Positions 8,556 through 17,616 of a stretch of DNA of 64,000 nt are shown here, in pieces. The DNA comes from Bacteroides sp. Lineage in GTDB: Bacteria; Bacteroidota; Bacteroidia; Bacteroidales; Bacteroidaceae. The first letter of the stretch is position 1. Each line of letters starts with the position of its first letter. The notes beneath the pieces were generated by a model, which worked only from the letters and a program-made list of their open reading frames with translations, was not told where the DNA came from and did no database searches. The stretch covers positions 99,495 through 163,494 of the forward strand of contig SUXW01000005.1 of assembly GCA_015060765.1 (NCBI GenBank). Direction: 5' to 3'. A program made the translations under genes and the position numbers.

Positions 8556-10481
8556 ATGGAAGAATACAATAATTTGGAACTACCTTTGAATGAGGCGGTA
8601 AATCCTGTAGAATATAACGAAGACAACATACGTCATCTCGATGATATGGAGCATATCCGTGTACGTTCAGGGATGTACATCGGTCGTTTGGGAGATGGAC
8701 AACAAAGTGACGACGGTATCTATGTACTTCTGAAAGAAGTAATGGACAATAGCATAGATGAGTTCAAGATGGGTGCCGGAAAGAAAATTGAAGTGACTAT
8801 TGAGGACGATTTGCGTGTAACTGTACGTGACTATGGACGTGGTATTCCACAAGGGAAACTCATTGAGGCGGTTAGTAAATTGAATACTGGTGGTAAGTAT
8901 GATTCCAAAGCTTTCAAGAAGAGCGTGGGTTTGAATGGGGTCGGTATTAAAGCGGTGAATGCGTTGAGCAGCCGTTTCGAAGTGGCAAGTTATCGCGATG
9001 GGAAAGTGCGTAGGGCTACTTTTGAAAAGGGACAGTTGACGAGTGATGTAACCGAAAACAGTACAGAAGAAACGGGTACTTATATCTTCTTTGAACCCGA
9101 TGATACTTTGTTCCTCAATTATAAGTTCCAAAGTCAGTTTGTAGAAACGTTGCTTCGCAACTATACTTATCTGAATACGGGATTGACTTTCCTATACAAC
9201 GGGCAGAAGATTCTTTCTCGTCATGGCTTGGAAGATTTGCTGAAAGACAATATGACCGCCGAAGGTCTCTATGATATTGTACATTTGAAAGGGGAAGACA
9301 TTGAAATAGCCTTTACCCATACCAACCAATACGGTGAGGAATACTATTCGTTTGTCAACGGGCAGCATACTACTCAAGGAGGTACTCATCAGAGTGCTTT
9401 GAAGGAACATATCGCCCGTACTATCAAGGAATTCTATAACAAGAACCAAGAGTTTGCCGATATCCGTAACGGTATTGTAGCCGCTATAGTCATTGATGTA
9501 GAGGAACCTATGTTCGAGAGTCAGACCAAGACCAAACTCGGTTCCAATAATATGTGGCCGGCCATTCCGCAGGAAAATAAACCGGCAGGTCCCAGTATCA
9601 ACAAATATGTGGGCGATTTCATTAAAACAGAAGTCGACAACTACCTACATAAGAATCCGATTGTAGCCGAAACCATGCTGCAGAAGATTCAAGAATCGGA
9701 AAAGGAACGGAAAGCCATTGCAGGTGTAACAAAATTGGCACGCGAACGGGCCAAGAAAGCCAATTTGCATAACCGTAAATTGCGCGATTGCCGTTTCCAC
9801 TTGAACGATGTGCGTGGTAATCGTCAAGAAGAAAGTTGCATTTTCATTACCGAGGGCGATTCGGCCAGTGGTTCCATTACCAAAAGTCGTGATGTAAATA
9901 CACAAGCGGTATTCAGTCTTCGTGGTAAACCCCTTAACTCATACGGGCTCACCAAGAAGGTGGTGTACGAAAATGAAGAGTTCAACTTGTTACAAGCGGC
10001 TTTGAACATTGAGGATGGTATGGAAGGGCTTCGTTACAATAAAGTGATTGTAGCGACCGATGCCGATGTGGACGGTATGCACATCCGCTTGCTGATGATT
10101 ACTTTCTTCCTCCAGTTCTTCCCCGATTTGATTAAGAAGGGCCACGTGTACATCCTACAGACACCACTTTTCCGTGTGCGTAATCGTAAGAAAGGAGTGT
10201 ACGAAACCATCTATTGCTATACTGATGAAGAACGGTTGGAGGCCATTGAAAAGCTCAGTCCGAATCCGGAAATTACCCGATTCAAAGGGTTAGGTGAAAT
10301 TTCTCCCGATGAATTCAAGAATTTCATTGGTCCTGATATGCGTTTGGAACGGGTGCGCCTGAAGAAGACCGATGCGGTAAAGGAATTGCTGGAATTCTAT
10401 ATGGGTAAGAATACCATGGAACGTCAGAACTTTATCATCGACAATCTGGTTGTAGAAGAAGATATCACAAAAGAAGAATGA
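8556..10481 (+). CDS. parE: Type IIA topoisomerase subunit B (topoisomerase IV ParE type)
   Basis: 641 residues. The N-terminal GHKL ATPase domain has MDNSIDEF with the Mg-binding Asn, RDYGRGIP, and the glycine-rich lid near [15 protein letters not shown] transducer domain follows, then the TOPRIM domain with EGDSASG (Glu433) and the acidic triad in TDADVDG (Asp502/504/506), and a C-terminal domain with FKGLGEI. It forms topoisomerase IV with ParA-type subunit ParC, which is not in this window, and decatenates daughter chromosomes. The length fits ParE-like proteins rather than longer GyrB. Its stop overlaps the coaD start (ATGA), so they are translationally coupled. Confidence 0.92.
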   Translation: MEEYNNLELPLNEAVNPVEYNEDNIRHLDDMEHIRVRSGMYIGRLGDGQQSDDGIYVLLKEVMDNSIDEFKMGAGKKIEVTIEDDLRVTVRDYGRGIPQGKLIEAVSKLNTGGKYDSKAFKKSVGLNGVGIKAVNALSSRFEVASYRDGKVRRATFEKGQLTSDVTENSTEETGTYIFFEPDDTLFLNYKFQSQFVETLLRNYTYLNTGLTFLYNGQKILSRHGLEDLLKDNMTAEGLYDIVHLKGEDIEIAFTHTNQYGEEYYSFVNGQHTTQGGTHQSALKEHIARTIKEFYNKNQEFADIRNGIVAAIVIDVEEPMFESQTKTKLGSNNMWPAIPQENKPAGPSINKYVGDFIKTEVDNYLHKNPIVAETMLQKIQESEKERKAIAGVTKLARERAKKANLHNRKLRDCRFHLNDVRGNRQEESCIFITEGDSASGSITKSRDVNTQAVFSLRGKPLNSYGLTKKVVYENEEFNLLQAALNIEDGMEGLRYNKVIVATDADVDGMHIRLLMITFFLQFFPDLIKKGHVYILQTPLFRVRNRKKGVYETIYCYTDEERLEAIEKLSPNPEITRFKGLGEISPDEFKNFIGPDMRLERVRLKKTDAVKELLEFYMGKNTMERQNFIIDNLVVEEDITKEE

Positions 10482-10930
10482 GAAAAGCAATATTCCCCGG
10501 TACGTTCGATCCTTACACTTTGGGGCATCACTCCATTGTGAAGCGTGCGTTGACCTTTATGGACGAAGTGGTTGTCGGTATTGGTATCAATGAAGGTAAG
10601 CATTGTCTGCTTCCGGTAGAGAAACGGGTAGAGATGATTCAGCGACTTTATGCCGATGAGCCTCGGGTGAAGGTGGTGGCCTATAGCGGGCTGACCGTAG
10701 ATTTTGCCAAGGAACAGGATGCCGGATTCATCGTACGTGGCATCCGTAGCGTCAAGGATTTCGAATACGAAGAAAGTATTGCCGACATCAATAGGAAATT
10801 AAGTGGCATTGAAACAATTTTTCTATTCACGGAACCCGAACTTTCGTCTGTCAGTTCGAGTGTAGTCAGGGAGTTGTTACATTATGGCAAGGATGTAAGC
10901 ATGTTTTTGCCGGAAGGAATGGAGATTTAA
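10478..10930 (+). CDS. coaD: Phosphopantetheine adenylyltransferase
   Basis: 150 residues, the usual length. It has [14 protein letters not shown] at the N-terminus, carrying the nucleotidyltransferase TxGH motif, [12 protein letters not shown], and the C-terminal VSSSVVREL motif. The enzyme transfers AMP from ATP to 4'-phosphopantetheine, the fourth step of coenzyme A synthesis, in the cytosol. It overlaps parE by 4 bp and ends 2 bp before the S41 protease gene. Confidence 0.95.
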   Translation: MRKAIFPGTFDPYTLGHHSIVKRALTFMDEVVVGIGINEGKHCLLPVEKRVEMIQRLYADEPRVKVVAYSGLTVDFAKEQDAGFIVRGIRSVKDFEYEESIADINRKLSGIETIFLFTEPELSSVSSSVVRELLHYGKDVSMFLPEGMEI

Positions 10931-10932
10931 GT

Positions 10933-12534
10933 ATGAAAAGAACAAAATTTATAGCGGGCTTGCTTGCCTGCTTTTTTTCTATCGGCTTGGTACAAGCGCA
11001 AAAGAACAAGAATTATGGCAAATCGGCAGCCCGTAAGTTGCAAATAGCAGAGTTTGCCATCGCTAATTTGTATGTAGATAGTGTGGATGAACGGAAATTG
11101 GTGGAAGATGCCATCGTGGGAATGTTGAAGAATCTGGACCCACATTCCACTTATTCCAATCCCGAGGAAGTGAAGAAAATGAACGAACCTTTGGAAGGAA
11201 AATTCGAAGGCATTGGTGTGCAGTTCAATATGGCCGAAGATACCTTGTTTGTTATTCAGCCCGTTTCGGGAGGACCTTCAGAAAAGGTGGGGATTTTGGC
11301 CGGCGACCGAATCGTAGCTGTCAACGATACCGCCATTGCAGGCGTGAAGATGAGTCAGGAGGATATTATGCGCCGTTTGAGAGGGCCGAAGGGAACCAAA
11401 GTTCATTTGAAGGTAGTACGTCGGGGAGTGAAGGAGCAATTGCCGTTTACGGTAACACGCGACAAGATTCCGGTATATAGTCTTGATGCTTCGTATATGG
11501 TAGACAAACGAATCGGTTATATTAAGATCAACCGTTTTGGGGCCACTACCCATGAAGAGTTCATGAAGGCTTTCCGTACATTGAAGGAACGAGGCATGAA
11601 GGATTTGATTCTTGACTTGCAGGGCAATGGAGGCGGTTATTTGAATATTGCCATCGACTTGGCCAACGAGTTTCTTGATAAAGGCGAACTGATTGTTTAT
11701 ACCGAAGGAAGACGCAATCCTCGGAGCGAGTTCCTGGCAAAAGGCGATGGTAAGTTCCAGAAAGGCAGATTGGTAGTATTGGTCGACGAATTTTCTGCAT
11801 CGGCCAGTGAAATTGTATCGGGAGCTGTTCAGGATTGGGACAGAGGAGTTGTTGTGGGCCGCAGAACTTTTGGCAAAGGACTGGTTCAACGTCCGATTGA
11901 TTTGCCCGATGGCTCTATGATACGTCTTACGATAGCTCGTTACTATACTCCTGCAGGACGATGCATCCAGAAGCCTTACGAAAGTATTGAACAATACAAT
12001 GCCGATCTGATCGAACGTTACAATAGCGGTGAGATGATGAGTGCCGACAGCATTCATTTCCCCGATTCATTGAAAACGCAGACATTGAAGTTGGGACGTA
12101 CTGTGTATGGCGGTGGGGGTATTATGCCCGATTATTTCGTCCCGGTAGATACTACACTTTATACCGATTATCATCGTAAATTGAGCAATAAAGGCATTTT
12201 GTTGAAAACTCATTACAAACTGATAGATGCCCATCGTGAGGAATGGAAAACCACTTATAAGGACTATACATCATTCAATAAGAAGTTCGAACTTTCGGAC
12301 AATTTGATGCAGCAACTTATAGACGAGGGTACAAAGGCAGGCGTAGAGTACAACGAAGAACAATATCATAAATCAGAATCGCTGATGAAATTGCAACTCA
12401 AAGCGCTCATAGCCCGCGACCTTTGGGATATGAACGAATACTACCAAACCATCAATGCGGTGAATGAAAGTGTAAAGAAAGCCGTAGAATTGCTGGAACG
12501 TGATGATTTCGAAAGTCTTTTGATGAAGAAATAA
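10933..12534 (+). CDS. S41 family C-terminal processing peptidase (CtpA-like), periplasmic
   Basis: 533 residues with a cleavable signal peptide (to about AQA at residue 22). It has an N-terminal helical region, a PDZ domain (about residues 85-175, GIGVQF ... GILAGDRIVAVND) and an S41 catalytic core. The dyad is Ser290 in SASASE and Lys315 in TFGKGLVQ, 25 residues apart as usual, with LDLQGNGGG before it. It should trim C-terminal tails of periplasmic proteins. A C-terminal extension of about 170 residues is typical of Bacteroidetes members. It is the third gene of the parE-coaD operon, with 2 bp spacing. Confidence 0.92.
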   Translation: MKRTKFIAGLLACFFSIGLVQAQKNKNYGKSAARKLQIAEFAIANLYVDSVDERKLVEDAIVGMLKNLDPHSTYSNPEEVKKMNEPLEGKFEGIGVQFNMAEDTLFVIQPVSGGPSEKVGILAGDRIVAVNDTAIAGVKMSQEDIMRRLRGPKGTKVHLKVVRRGVKEQLPFTVTRDKIPVYSLDASYMVDKRIGYIKINRFGATTHEEFMKAFRTLKERGMKDLILDLQGNGGGYLNIAIDLANEFLDKGELIVYTEGRRNPRSEFLAKGDGKFQKGRLVVLVDEFSASASEIVSGAVQDWDRGVVVGRRTFGKGLVQRPIDLPDGSMIRLTIARYYTPAGRCIQKPYESIEQYNADLIERYNSGEMMSADSIHFPDSLKTQTLKLGRTVYGGGGIMPDYFVPVDTTLYTDYHRKLSNKGILLKTHYKLIDAHREEWKTTYKDYTSFNKKFELSDNLMQQLIDEGTKAGVEYNEEQYHKSESLMKLQLKALIARDLWDMNEYYQTINAVNESVKKAVELLERDDFESLLMKK

Positions 12535-12688
12535 ATTGTATCGTTACGCATTGATATATAGATGGTTGAATGTGCGTGACAGATGTGAATGATGTTTTTG
12601 GCTTTTTTTCAAAAATCAAATGAATCTGTTTTGATTCCTTTCTTTTTTATTTCTAATTTAATTGTTTCTTTTTTTCAATTTAAATTCA

Positions 12689-12696
12689 TAGTTTTG
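12689..12696 (+). promoter_or_regulatory. Predicted -7 element at the head of the long leader
   Basis: TAGTTTTG matches TAnnTTTG and is preceded by a very A/T-rich stretch. A start near 12703 would give a leader of about 400 nt before the small peptide gene. Confidence 0.5.
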
Positions 12697-12699
12697 CAA

Positions 12700-13110
12700 T
12701 GTCTTCATGCCGACACTTCTTCATGAAGTGCTGGGTGGTGGGGACAGACATATAGATAATGGCGTATTCTTACGCTTTGGTTTTGACTACTCGAAGTCCT
12801 GAGAAAACTTTCAATCAATGTCAAGAACAAAGCAACGAAGACGCACGTTGGGTATGTTTATAGACAACCTAAGTTATGCTTGTTAGCCGAAGGTGTATTT
12901 ATGCCATAGGCAATAAGTGTATATAGGTGTAATCTATACGTATCGGCGTGAAGTTCGGAGTTGCTCGTTTCGACATTGATGGGCAATTCTCAGGCGCCTT
13001 GAGTAGTGGAGCGAGCGATGAGTGGGCTTCACGTTTTTTATTTATATGTATTTGGTATACTTTTTTTTAACTTCGATGCGAAGCCCGTCGTACATTCAAT
13101 TAATAAGATT
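12700..13110 (+). ncRNA. Structured leader or small RNA with an attenuator-like 3' end
   Basis: About 410 nt without a convincing gene, more G/C-rich than its flanks. Clear hairpins: CACTTC/GAAGTG (12714-12730), GCGTA-TTCT-TACGC (12762-12775), TGCC-ATA-GGCA (12902-12912) and TATAG/CTATA (12922-12938). A long closing stem joins CGTGAAG (12947-12953) to CTTCACG (13027-13033), with an inner 8-bp stem at 12960-12967/13012-13019, and six T follow. The 3' side of that terminator also pairs with downstream sequence (GGGCTTC 13024-13030 with GAAGCCC 13080-13086), so the two folds exclude each other. RNase P RNA, tmRNA and SRP RNA hallmarks are absent. The family is not identified. Confidence 0.55.
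12947..13039 (+). terminator. Terminator / attenuator hairpin in the leader
   Basis: The CGTGAAG...CTTCACG stem with nested pairing is followed by TTTTTT at 13034-13039. It lies 72 bp upstream of the peptide start, so it would stop transcription unless an alternative fold forms. Confidence 0.55.
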
Positions 13111-13254
13111 ATGGTTATGTTTGAATTGTTGAATGCAGAGGCTATGTACGAAGCTCCGCTTGTAGAAATGATTGAAGTCCAAGTAGAAAAAGGTTTTGCG
13201 GCCTCGAACAATGAGGGAGGACTGGAAGATTATGGAAATAATGGTTCAATTTAA
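13111..13254 (+). CDS. Small peptide (47 aa) with VEKGFAAS motif, upstream of fimbrillin-like gene
   Basis: Start at ATG 13111 or 13117. The sequence has MYEAPLVEMIEVQVEKGFAAS followed by a Gly/Asn/Asp-rich acidic tail. It has no membrane segment and no signal peptide. From memory, short proteins with YEAP...VE.GFAAS occur next to fimbrillin-type lipoprotein genes in Bacteroides; their function is not known to me. The gene ends 16 bp before the ATG of the lipoprotein gene, and the two are likely cotranscribed. The longer frame from 13006 would run through the leader terminator and is not used. Confidence 0.65.
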   Translation: MVMFELLNAEAMYEAPLVEMIEVQVEKGFAASNNEGGLEDYGNNGSI

Positions 13255-13270
13255 TGTAGACAACAGGTAT

Positions 13271-15034
13271 ATGAAGACAAGAATATCACTCCGATTGCTA
13301 CAAACTTATTTTGTAGGTGCAATGGCTCTTTTGGTCGGTTGCCAACAAGAGATGACAGAACCTGAAATCAATCAGGATAACAATAGGGAAGTGCCCGTAG
13401 TGTTGACGGCTCGACAAGGAAGGGGAACTGATGCAAGAACCACTTATACTCCTTCTACTCCGGAAAATGATGGTAGTATTGCTATGGGGGTAAAATGGGA
13501 TGGAAGTGAAATGTTACCCTATACGTTTTACGATAGTGAAGGCGTACATTTGTATTATTTGTTTCCCGTAGAAAACTCTATAAGTAATGATGGAAAATCG
13601 CAAGACTTTGAGGGGACTATCATTAAGAATGATGGAGAAAACGCTCAATGGCATTGGCTTTTTTGTCCTCTCCCATCGGAAAATGGAATCACTCAGGACG
13701 ATACTGAAAAGACATTGACTGTGAGATACCCGATGAATAATCAGGTACAAGATTGTACTCCAGGTAACGAAACCAAACATTTGGCTGCTTATGATATAAT
13801 GACAAAATTAAACAATCAAGTGGAATCGGGAAATGCTACCATTTCACTTGAACATCATACATCCCTTCTTTACATGGACTTTACTTTGCCGGAGAATAAA
13901 GCTATCAGTAAAATTAAGCTGACATCCGATAAGGCTATTTTTGGTACAGAGTACAAAATGGAGTTTAAGTTACTGGGTTCATCCCTTTCTTCGGGTACGG
14001 ATGATGACAAGATGGCAACTACCATGGAATTGACTTTGCAAAACGATGCAGCAGACAATTCTGTAAAGGGTTACTTGATGTTAACTCCCTATGGAATTCC
14101 TACCTCTTATGCGGTAAATATATCTGCTGAAACAATAGCCGCAGATGGTACGGTTTATCAGTCGGGAACCACTACCATTAATATTGCTTCAGGTTATTTG
14201 TTTGAGCCGGGTAAGTGTAAGACCATGAAACGTACATTGCAGAAAGTTGTATTGCCTATGGGGGACAAAACCGCAGCGCAAGCCGTAAAGGGTGACTTTG
14301 CCATGGCAGACGGAACATTCATCTCGAAAGATGCCACTTTGTCCGATGAACAGATTGCCAATGTAAGAGGTGTTGTTTTTTGGACAGAAAATGAAGATGG
14401 TAATGCTACATTGGCTTCGGACTTGGTGATGGCTGGTGATTATTCTAACTGTACTCATGGCTTGATTGTATCAGTAAAGAATATTGCAAGTGTTCCTTGG
14501 CAGAATACCGCTGATAAGGTGTCTACATTCCAAAACAATAGTCCAATATATGCTCCCAATGGTTCTTCGTATAAGTCTATAGTCTCAGGTACCGGTTCAA
14601 CGGATCTTGTTAATTATATTTTAGGCTATCAGAATACACAAATATTGAAGGCATATAACGAACAATGTACTACTGCCAATAAAGTCCTTCCTTTATCTAA
14701 ACTTGAAGAATGGGTTGAAGGGGGTAATGAGGCGCCTGAAAATACTACTGGTTGGTACATTCCTTCGGGAAAGGAATTGCACATGCTTTCGTATAAGGAT
14801 GTGGATAATGTAGGAGATTATGACAATGCAGGTGCTGAAACTATGACTGAAGTCAATCGGTCAATTGCTAAAGTTAATGGGGACCAACTGGGCTCTGCAT
14901 GTTGGTCTTCTACGGAATATGCTTCAGATTATGCAGAATTTGATTATGCTTTTGCTATATTATTTGACTATGGTTTTTTATCATATGATTTAAAAATTTG
15001 TAGTAGTAATGTTCGTGCCGTTTGTGCATTCTAA
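13271..15034 (+). CDS. Fimbrillin family lipoprotein with C-terminal FISUMP/DUF1566-like domain
   Basis: The start is at ATG 13271, where a lipoprotein signal begins (MKTRISLRLLQTY...LLVGCQQE); the longer frame from 13196 overlaps the small peptide gene. The N-terminal ~320 residues resemble Mfa-like/fimbrillin proteins of Bacteroidetes (VPVVLTARQGR, LEHHTSLLYMDFTLP, GYLMLTPYG). The C-terminal ~110 residues (GWYIPSGKELHML ... ACWSSTEY ... NVRAVCAF) resemble the Fibrobacter succinogenes major paralogous domain, a lectin-like fold. It is probably a surface or fimbria-tip protein. It is 587 residues long, controlled by the leader upstream, and ends in a good terminator. Confidence 0.75.
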   Translation: MKTRISLRLLQTYFVGAMALLVGCQQEMTEPEINQDNNREVPVVLTARQGRGTDARTTYTPSTPENDGSIAMGVKWDGSEMLPYTFYDSEGVHLYYLFPVENSISNDGKSQDFEGTIIKNDGENAQWHWLFCPLPSENGITQDDTEKTLTVRYPMNNQVQDCTPGNETKHLAAYDIMTKLNNQVESGNATISLEHHTSLLYMDFTLPENKAISKIKLTSDKAIFGTEYKMEFKLLGSSLSSGTDDDKMATTMELTLQNDAADNSVKGYLMLTPYGIPTSYAVNISAETIAADGTVYQSGTTTINIASGYLFEPGKCKTMKRTLQKVVLPMGDKTAAQAVKGDFAMADGTFISKDATLSDEQIANVRGVVFWTENEDGNATLASDLVMAGDYSNCTHGLIVSVKNIASVPWQNTADKVSTFQNNSPIYAPNGSSYKSIVSGTGSTDLVNYILGYQNTQILKAYNEQCTTANKVLPLSKLEEWVEGGNEAPENTTGWYIPSGKELHMLSYKDVDNVGDYDNAGAETMTEVNRSIAKVNGDQLGSACWSSTEYASDYAEFDYAFAILFDYGFLSYDLKICSSNVRAVCAF

Positions 15035-15084
15035 CTATCCTTGCATCAAGATATGAAGTTAACGCGTCGCTAATCTAATAAAAT

Positions 15085-15126
15085 AGCCTTCCCCATGCAA
15101 TAAGTATAGGGAAGGCTTGTTTTTTA
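15085..15126 (+). terminator. Rho-independent terminator after fimbrillin-like gene
   Basis: AGCCTTCCC at 15085-15093 pairs with GGGAAGGCT at 15109-15117, followed by a T-rich tract. Confidence 0.85.
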
Positions 15127-15155
15127 TAGATATAATAATTATGTTTATAATAAAA

Positions 15156-16019
15156 TTATAACTCGCTATAAGCCGGACTGAATGTATCGCCCTCGTTGAT
15201 GTTGCCGCTTCTCAAGCCTTTTTTAAGCCAACGAACTCGTTGGGCGGAAGTACCGTGGTTGAAGGCGTCGGGTACGGTGTAGCCTTGGGCTTGTTTCTGT
15301 AAGTAATCATCGCCAATCTTTGAGGCTACGTTGAGTCCTTCTTCAATGTCACCGTCTTCCAACGAACCGAACATGGCATTGTCGTGGTAGGCCCAGATGC
15401 CGGCAAAGAAATCGGCTTGGAGTTCCAGACGCACACTGATACGGTTGCTTTCCTTTTCACTTACACGGCTCATCTGGCTATGGGCGTCGTTCAGAATCCC
15501 TAATAGATATTGTACATGGTGTCCCACTTCGTGGGCAATAACGTAGGCATACGCAAAATCACCGTCGGCACCTAATTGTTGTCTCATCTGGCTAAAGAAT
15601 GAAAGGTCGATATATACGCTTTGATCGGCCGAGCAGTAGAAGGGACCCGAGGATGAAGTGGCTCCACCGCAACCACTCTGTACGCTTCCGGTAAACAAGA
15701 CCAAACGAGGGGGCTCGTAAGTGCGTCCCATCTTTTTGAATTCCTTTGCCCAAACATCTTCTGTTCCTGCTAAAATCTGTCGGGAAAATTTAGCTAATGC
15801 TTCTTCTTCGGCCGTTGGTTCGTAGGCTGTTTCCTGTCCGGCCGACATCATGCTGCCCAAATCGGCATTGTTCAATACACTCAGCGGGTTTCCGCCCATC
15901 AACCAGGTTATCAAAGCGGCTACTACCAATCCGCCGATACCTATACCTGCTTTCTTTCCTCCGCCCATTCGGCGGCGATCGTCCACGTTGGAACTTTCTC
16001 TTCTTCCGTCTAATCTCAT
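15156..16019 (-). CDS. Neutral zinc metallopeptidase, YpfJ family
   Basis: I place the start at 16019, giving 287 residues and the family's usual opening MRLDGRRESSNVDDRR. The longer frame to 16076 runs upstream of a promoter word at 16051-16058. A membrane segment follows (IGGLVVAALITWLMGG). The periplasmic zinc peptidase-like domain has HEVGHHVQ as the metal-binding and catalytic motif, plus GPFYCSADQSVYIDLSFF and the C-terminal TSAQRVRW. It is expected to be an inner-membrane anchored peptidase whose substrates are unknown. Confidence 0.88.
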   Translation of the reverse strand: MRLDGRRESSNVDDRRRMGGGKKAGIGIGGLVVAALITWLMGGNPLSVLNNADLGSMMSAGQETAYEPTAEEEALAKFSRQILAGTEDVWAKEFKKMGRTYEPPRLVLFTGSVQSGCGGATSSSGPFYCSADQSVYIDLSFFSQMRQQLGADGDFAYAYVIAHEVGHHVQYLLGILNDAHSQMSRVSEKESNRISVRLELQADFFAGIWAYHDNAMFGSLEDGDIEEGLNVASKIGDDYLQKQAQGYTVPDAFNHGTSAQRVRWLKKGLRSGNINEGDTFSPAYSEL

Positions 16020-16050
16020 GATAGGATTGAATTTATGTTTTTCATGTTTG

Positions 16051-16058
16051 CAAAGATA
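16051..16058 (-). promoter_or_regulatory. Predicted -7 element for the YpfJ-like gene
   Basis: TATCTTTG on the minus strand, 31 bp before the chosen ATG at 16019. It decides the start codon against the upstream ATG at 16076. Confidence 0.6.
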
Positions 16059-16100
16059 AGATAAAAATCTTTGCATTTCGATTTTGTAGATAGAAAAAGG

Positions 16101-16697
16101 TTATTCAAACAAAATCTTGTTCAACCATTTGTTGATGTATATATTGGCAAAGGCGCATCCTACTCCGATGGCGGCACCTGCCAATACGTCGCTGGGATAG
16201 TGTACACCTTGGTTCATGCGGGCAAAACCTACACCGCATGCCCATACGGCCGATGGTGCAATAACGTACCATTTAGGGTAGGTGATGGAAAGTGAGGTAG
16301 CCAGTGAAAATGCTGCGGCTGTATGTCCCGAAGGGAAGGAAGGACTGTTTTCGGGTCCCTCTACCCGATGAATCTCATTGGGATACTTTACATAAGGGCG
16401 TGGTCGGTCGACTATATGCTTCAATCCGTAAGTGATTCCTACGGCTTCGATGACCGAAGTCCCGATGTAAATGGCATCTTTCAATAGCGGCTGGTCTTTC
16501 TTAATTAAAGCATAAACTCCCATGGCTGTCGGTACGCCTATTGGAAGAAGGATGCCACTATCCGACAATCCTCGGCTCAAATCGTATACATGCCAACTGT
16601 TGATGGTCTTCAATGTATTGATATCCCAATTTTGTGCTTGGGTATGGCAATTGGCCAAGCAACAGAATATGAAAGCGAGTATCCAGTTTCTCATCAT
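16101..16697 (-). CDS. PAP2 superfamily phosphatase
   Basis: 198 residues with an N-terminal signal or membrane segment (NWILAFIFCCLANCHTQAQ). The three phosphatase motifs are present: K...RPRP (KHIVDRPRP), PSFPSGH and ARMNQGVHYPSD. It should act on lipid phosphates or isoprenyl pyrophosphates at the membrane, for example undecaprenyl pyrophosphate or phosphatidylglycerol phosphate; the substrate cannot be told. The start is 16697 or the next ATG at 16694. A minus-strand TACCTTTG lies at 16725-16732. Confidence 0.88.
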   Translation of the reverse strand: MMRNWILAFIFCCLANCHTQAQNWDINTLKTINSWHVYDLSRGLSDSGILLPIGVPTAMGVYALIKKDQPLLKDAIYIGTSVIEAVGITYGLKHIVDRPRPYVKYPNEIHRVEGPENSPSFPSGHTAAAFSLATSLSITYPKWYVIAPSAVWACGVGFARMNQGVHYPSDVLAGAAIGVGCAFANIYINKWLNKILFE

Positions 16698-16724
16698 TGT
16701 ATCTATTTACTTTTATAACAGGAA

Positions 16725-16732
16725 CAAAGGTA
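16725..16732 (-). promoter_or_regulatory. Predicted -7 element for the PAP2 gene
   Basis: TACCTTTG on the minus strand, matching TAnnTTTG, 27 bp before the ATG. Confidence 0.55.
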
Positions 16733-16796
16733 ATGTTTTTTGGTTTTGTATAATTAAGAAGTTTCTTATAATTAAAGAAATATTTCCATAAATCGC

Positions 16797-16827
16797 TTGT
16801 ATTATCGGCAGAATTGCTTTACTTTTG
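16797..16827 (+). promoter_or_regulatory. Predicted promoter of frdCAB
   Basis: A -33 TTG at 16797-16799 and a -7 TACTTTTG at 16820-16827 with 20 bp between them. The untranslated leader is about 65 nt and AT-rich. Confidence 0.7.
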
Positions 16828-16899
16828 CACAAGGTGTATCTTGCCTTGTTGTGTATGTATATCAATAATATTAATTAAATAATTTAAAATCAATCATTT

Positions 16900-17583
16900 A
16901 TGTGGTTAAGTAATTCATCTATTGGTAGGAAAGTGGTGATGAGCGTTACCGGCCTCGCCCTTATCCTGTTTCTGACATTTCACATGGCGATGAATCTTGT
17001 TGCAATCTTCTCTGCAGAGGCTTATAACATGATTTGTGCGTTCTTGGGAGCTAACTGGTATGCATTGGTTGCTACAGCCGGACTTGGTTTCTTGGTTGTA
17101 GTTCATATTGTGTATGCTTTCTGGTTGACGATGCAGAACCGTCGTGCCCGTGGTAGCGAACGCTATGCTGTGAACGCCAAGCCGAAAGGTGTGGAATGGG
17201 CTTCTCAAAACATGCTTGTTTTGGGTATCATTGTATTGTTGGGCTTGGGCTTGCACTTGTTCAATTTCTGGGCTAAGATGCAGTTGCCGGAAGTGCTCCA
17301 CATGTTGGGTATTCATGCCGACGTAACTTATGCTACCGATGGCGTTTACCACATTCAGAACACTTTCTCTTGCCCGGTTTATTCTATCCTTTACCTGGTA
17401 TGGTTGGCTGCTTTGTGGTTCCACCTTACTCACGGTTTCTGGAGTGCATTGCACACTTTGGGATGGAACAACAAGATCTGGTTCGAACGTTGGAGAGTGA
17501 TTGGTAACATCTATTCTACTATCGTAGTGCTTGGTTTTGCTGTTGTAGTATTGTATTATTGGTTGTGCGGTGGATGCTGCTAA
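16900..17583 (+). CDS. frdC: Succinate dehydrogenase/fumarate reductase cytochrome b subunit
   Basis: 227 residues with five membrane spans, as in the di-heme b-type anchor subunit of Wolinella-type fumarate reductases. Candidate haem ligands are His28 in LTFHMAMN, the His in VVVHIVYAF, and the His residues in WFHLTHGFWSALHTLGWN. It anchors FrdA/FrdB in the inner membrane and passes electrons from menaquinol. In Bacteroides this complex reduces fumarate to succinate in anaerobic energy metabolism. It is the first gene of the frdCAB operon, 33 bp before frdA. Confidence 0.93.
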   Translation: MWLSNSSIGRKVVMSVTGLALILFLTFHMAMNLVAIFSAEAYNMICAFLGANWYALVATAGLGFLVVVHIVYAFWLTMQNRRARGSERYAVNAKPKGVEWASQNMLVLGIIVLLGLGLHLFNFWAKMQLPEVLHMLGIHADVTYATDGVYHIQNTFSCPVYSILYLVWLAALWFHLTHGFWSALHTLGWNNKIWFERWRVIGNIYSTIVVLGFAVVVLYYWLCGGCC

Positions 17584-17616
17584 TCTGATTTCCTAACATT
17601 TAACAGAAAGAATATT

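Noticed and set aside
12700..13039. Known structural RNAs (RNase P RNA, tmRNA, SRP RNA)
   Set aside because: I looked for their conserved core words and did not find them, so no named class is assigned.
13006..13110. N-terminal extension of the small peptide from the ATG at 13006
   Set aside because: It would read through the terminator hairpin and T-tract of the leader. The recognisable peptide begins at 13111/13117.
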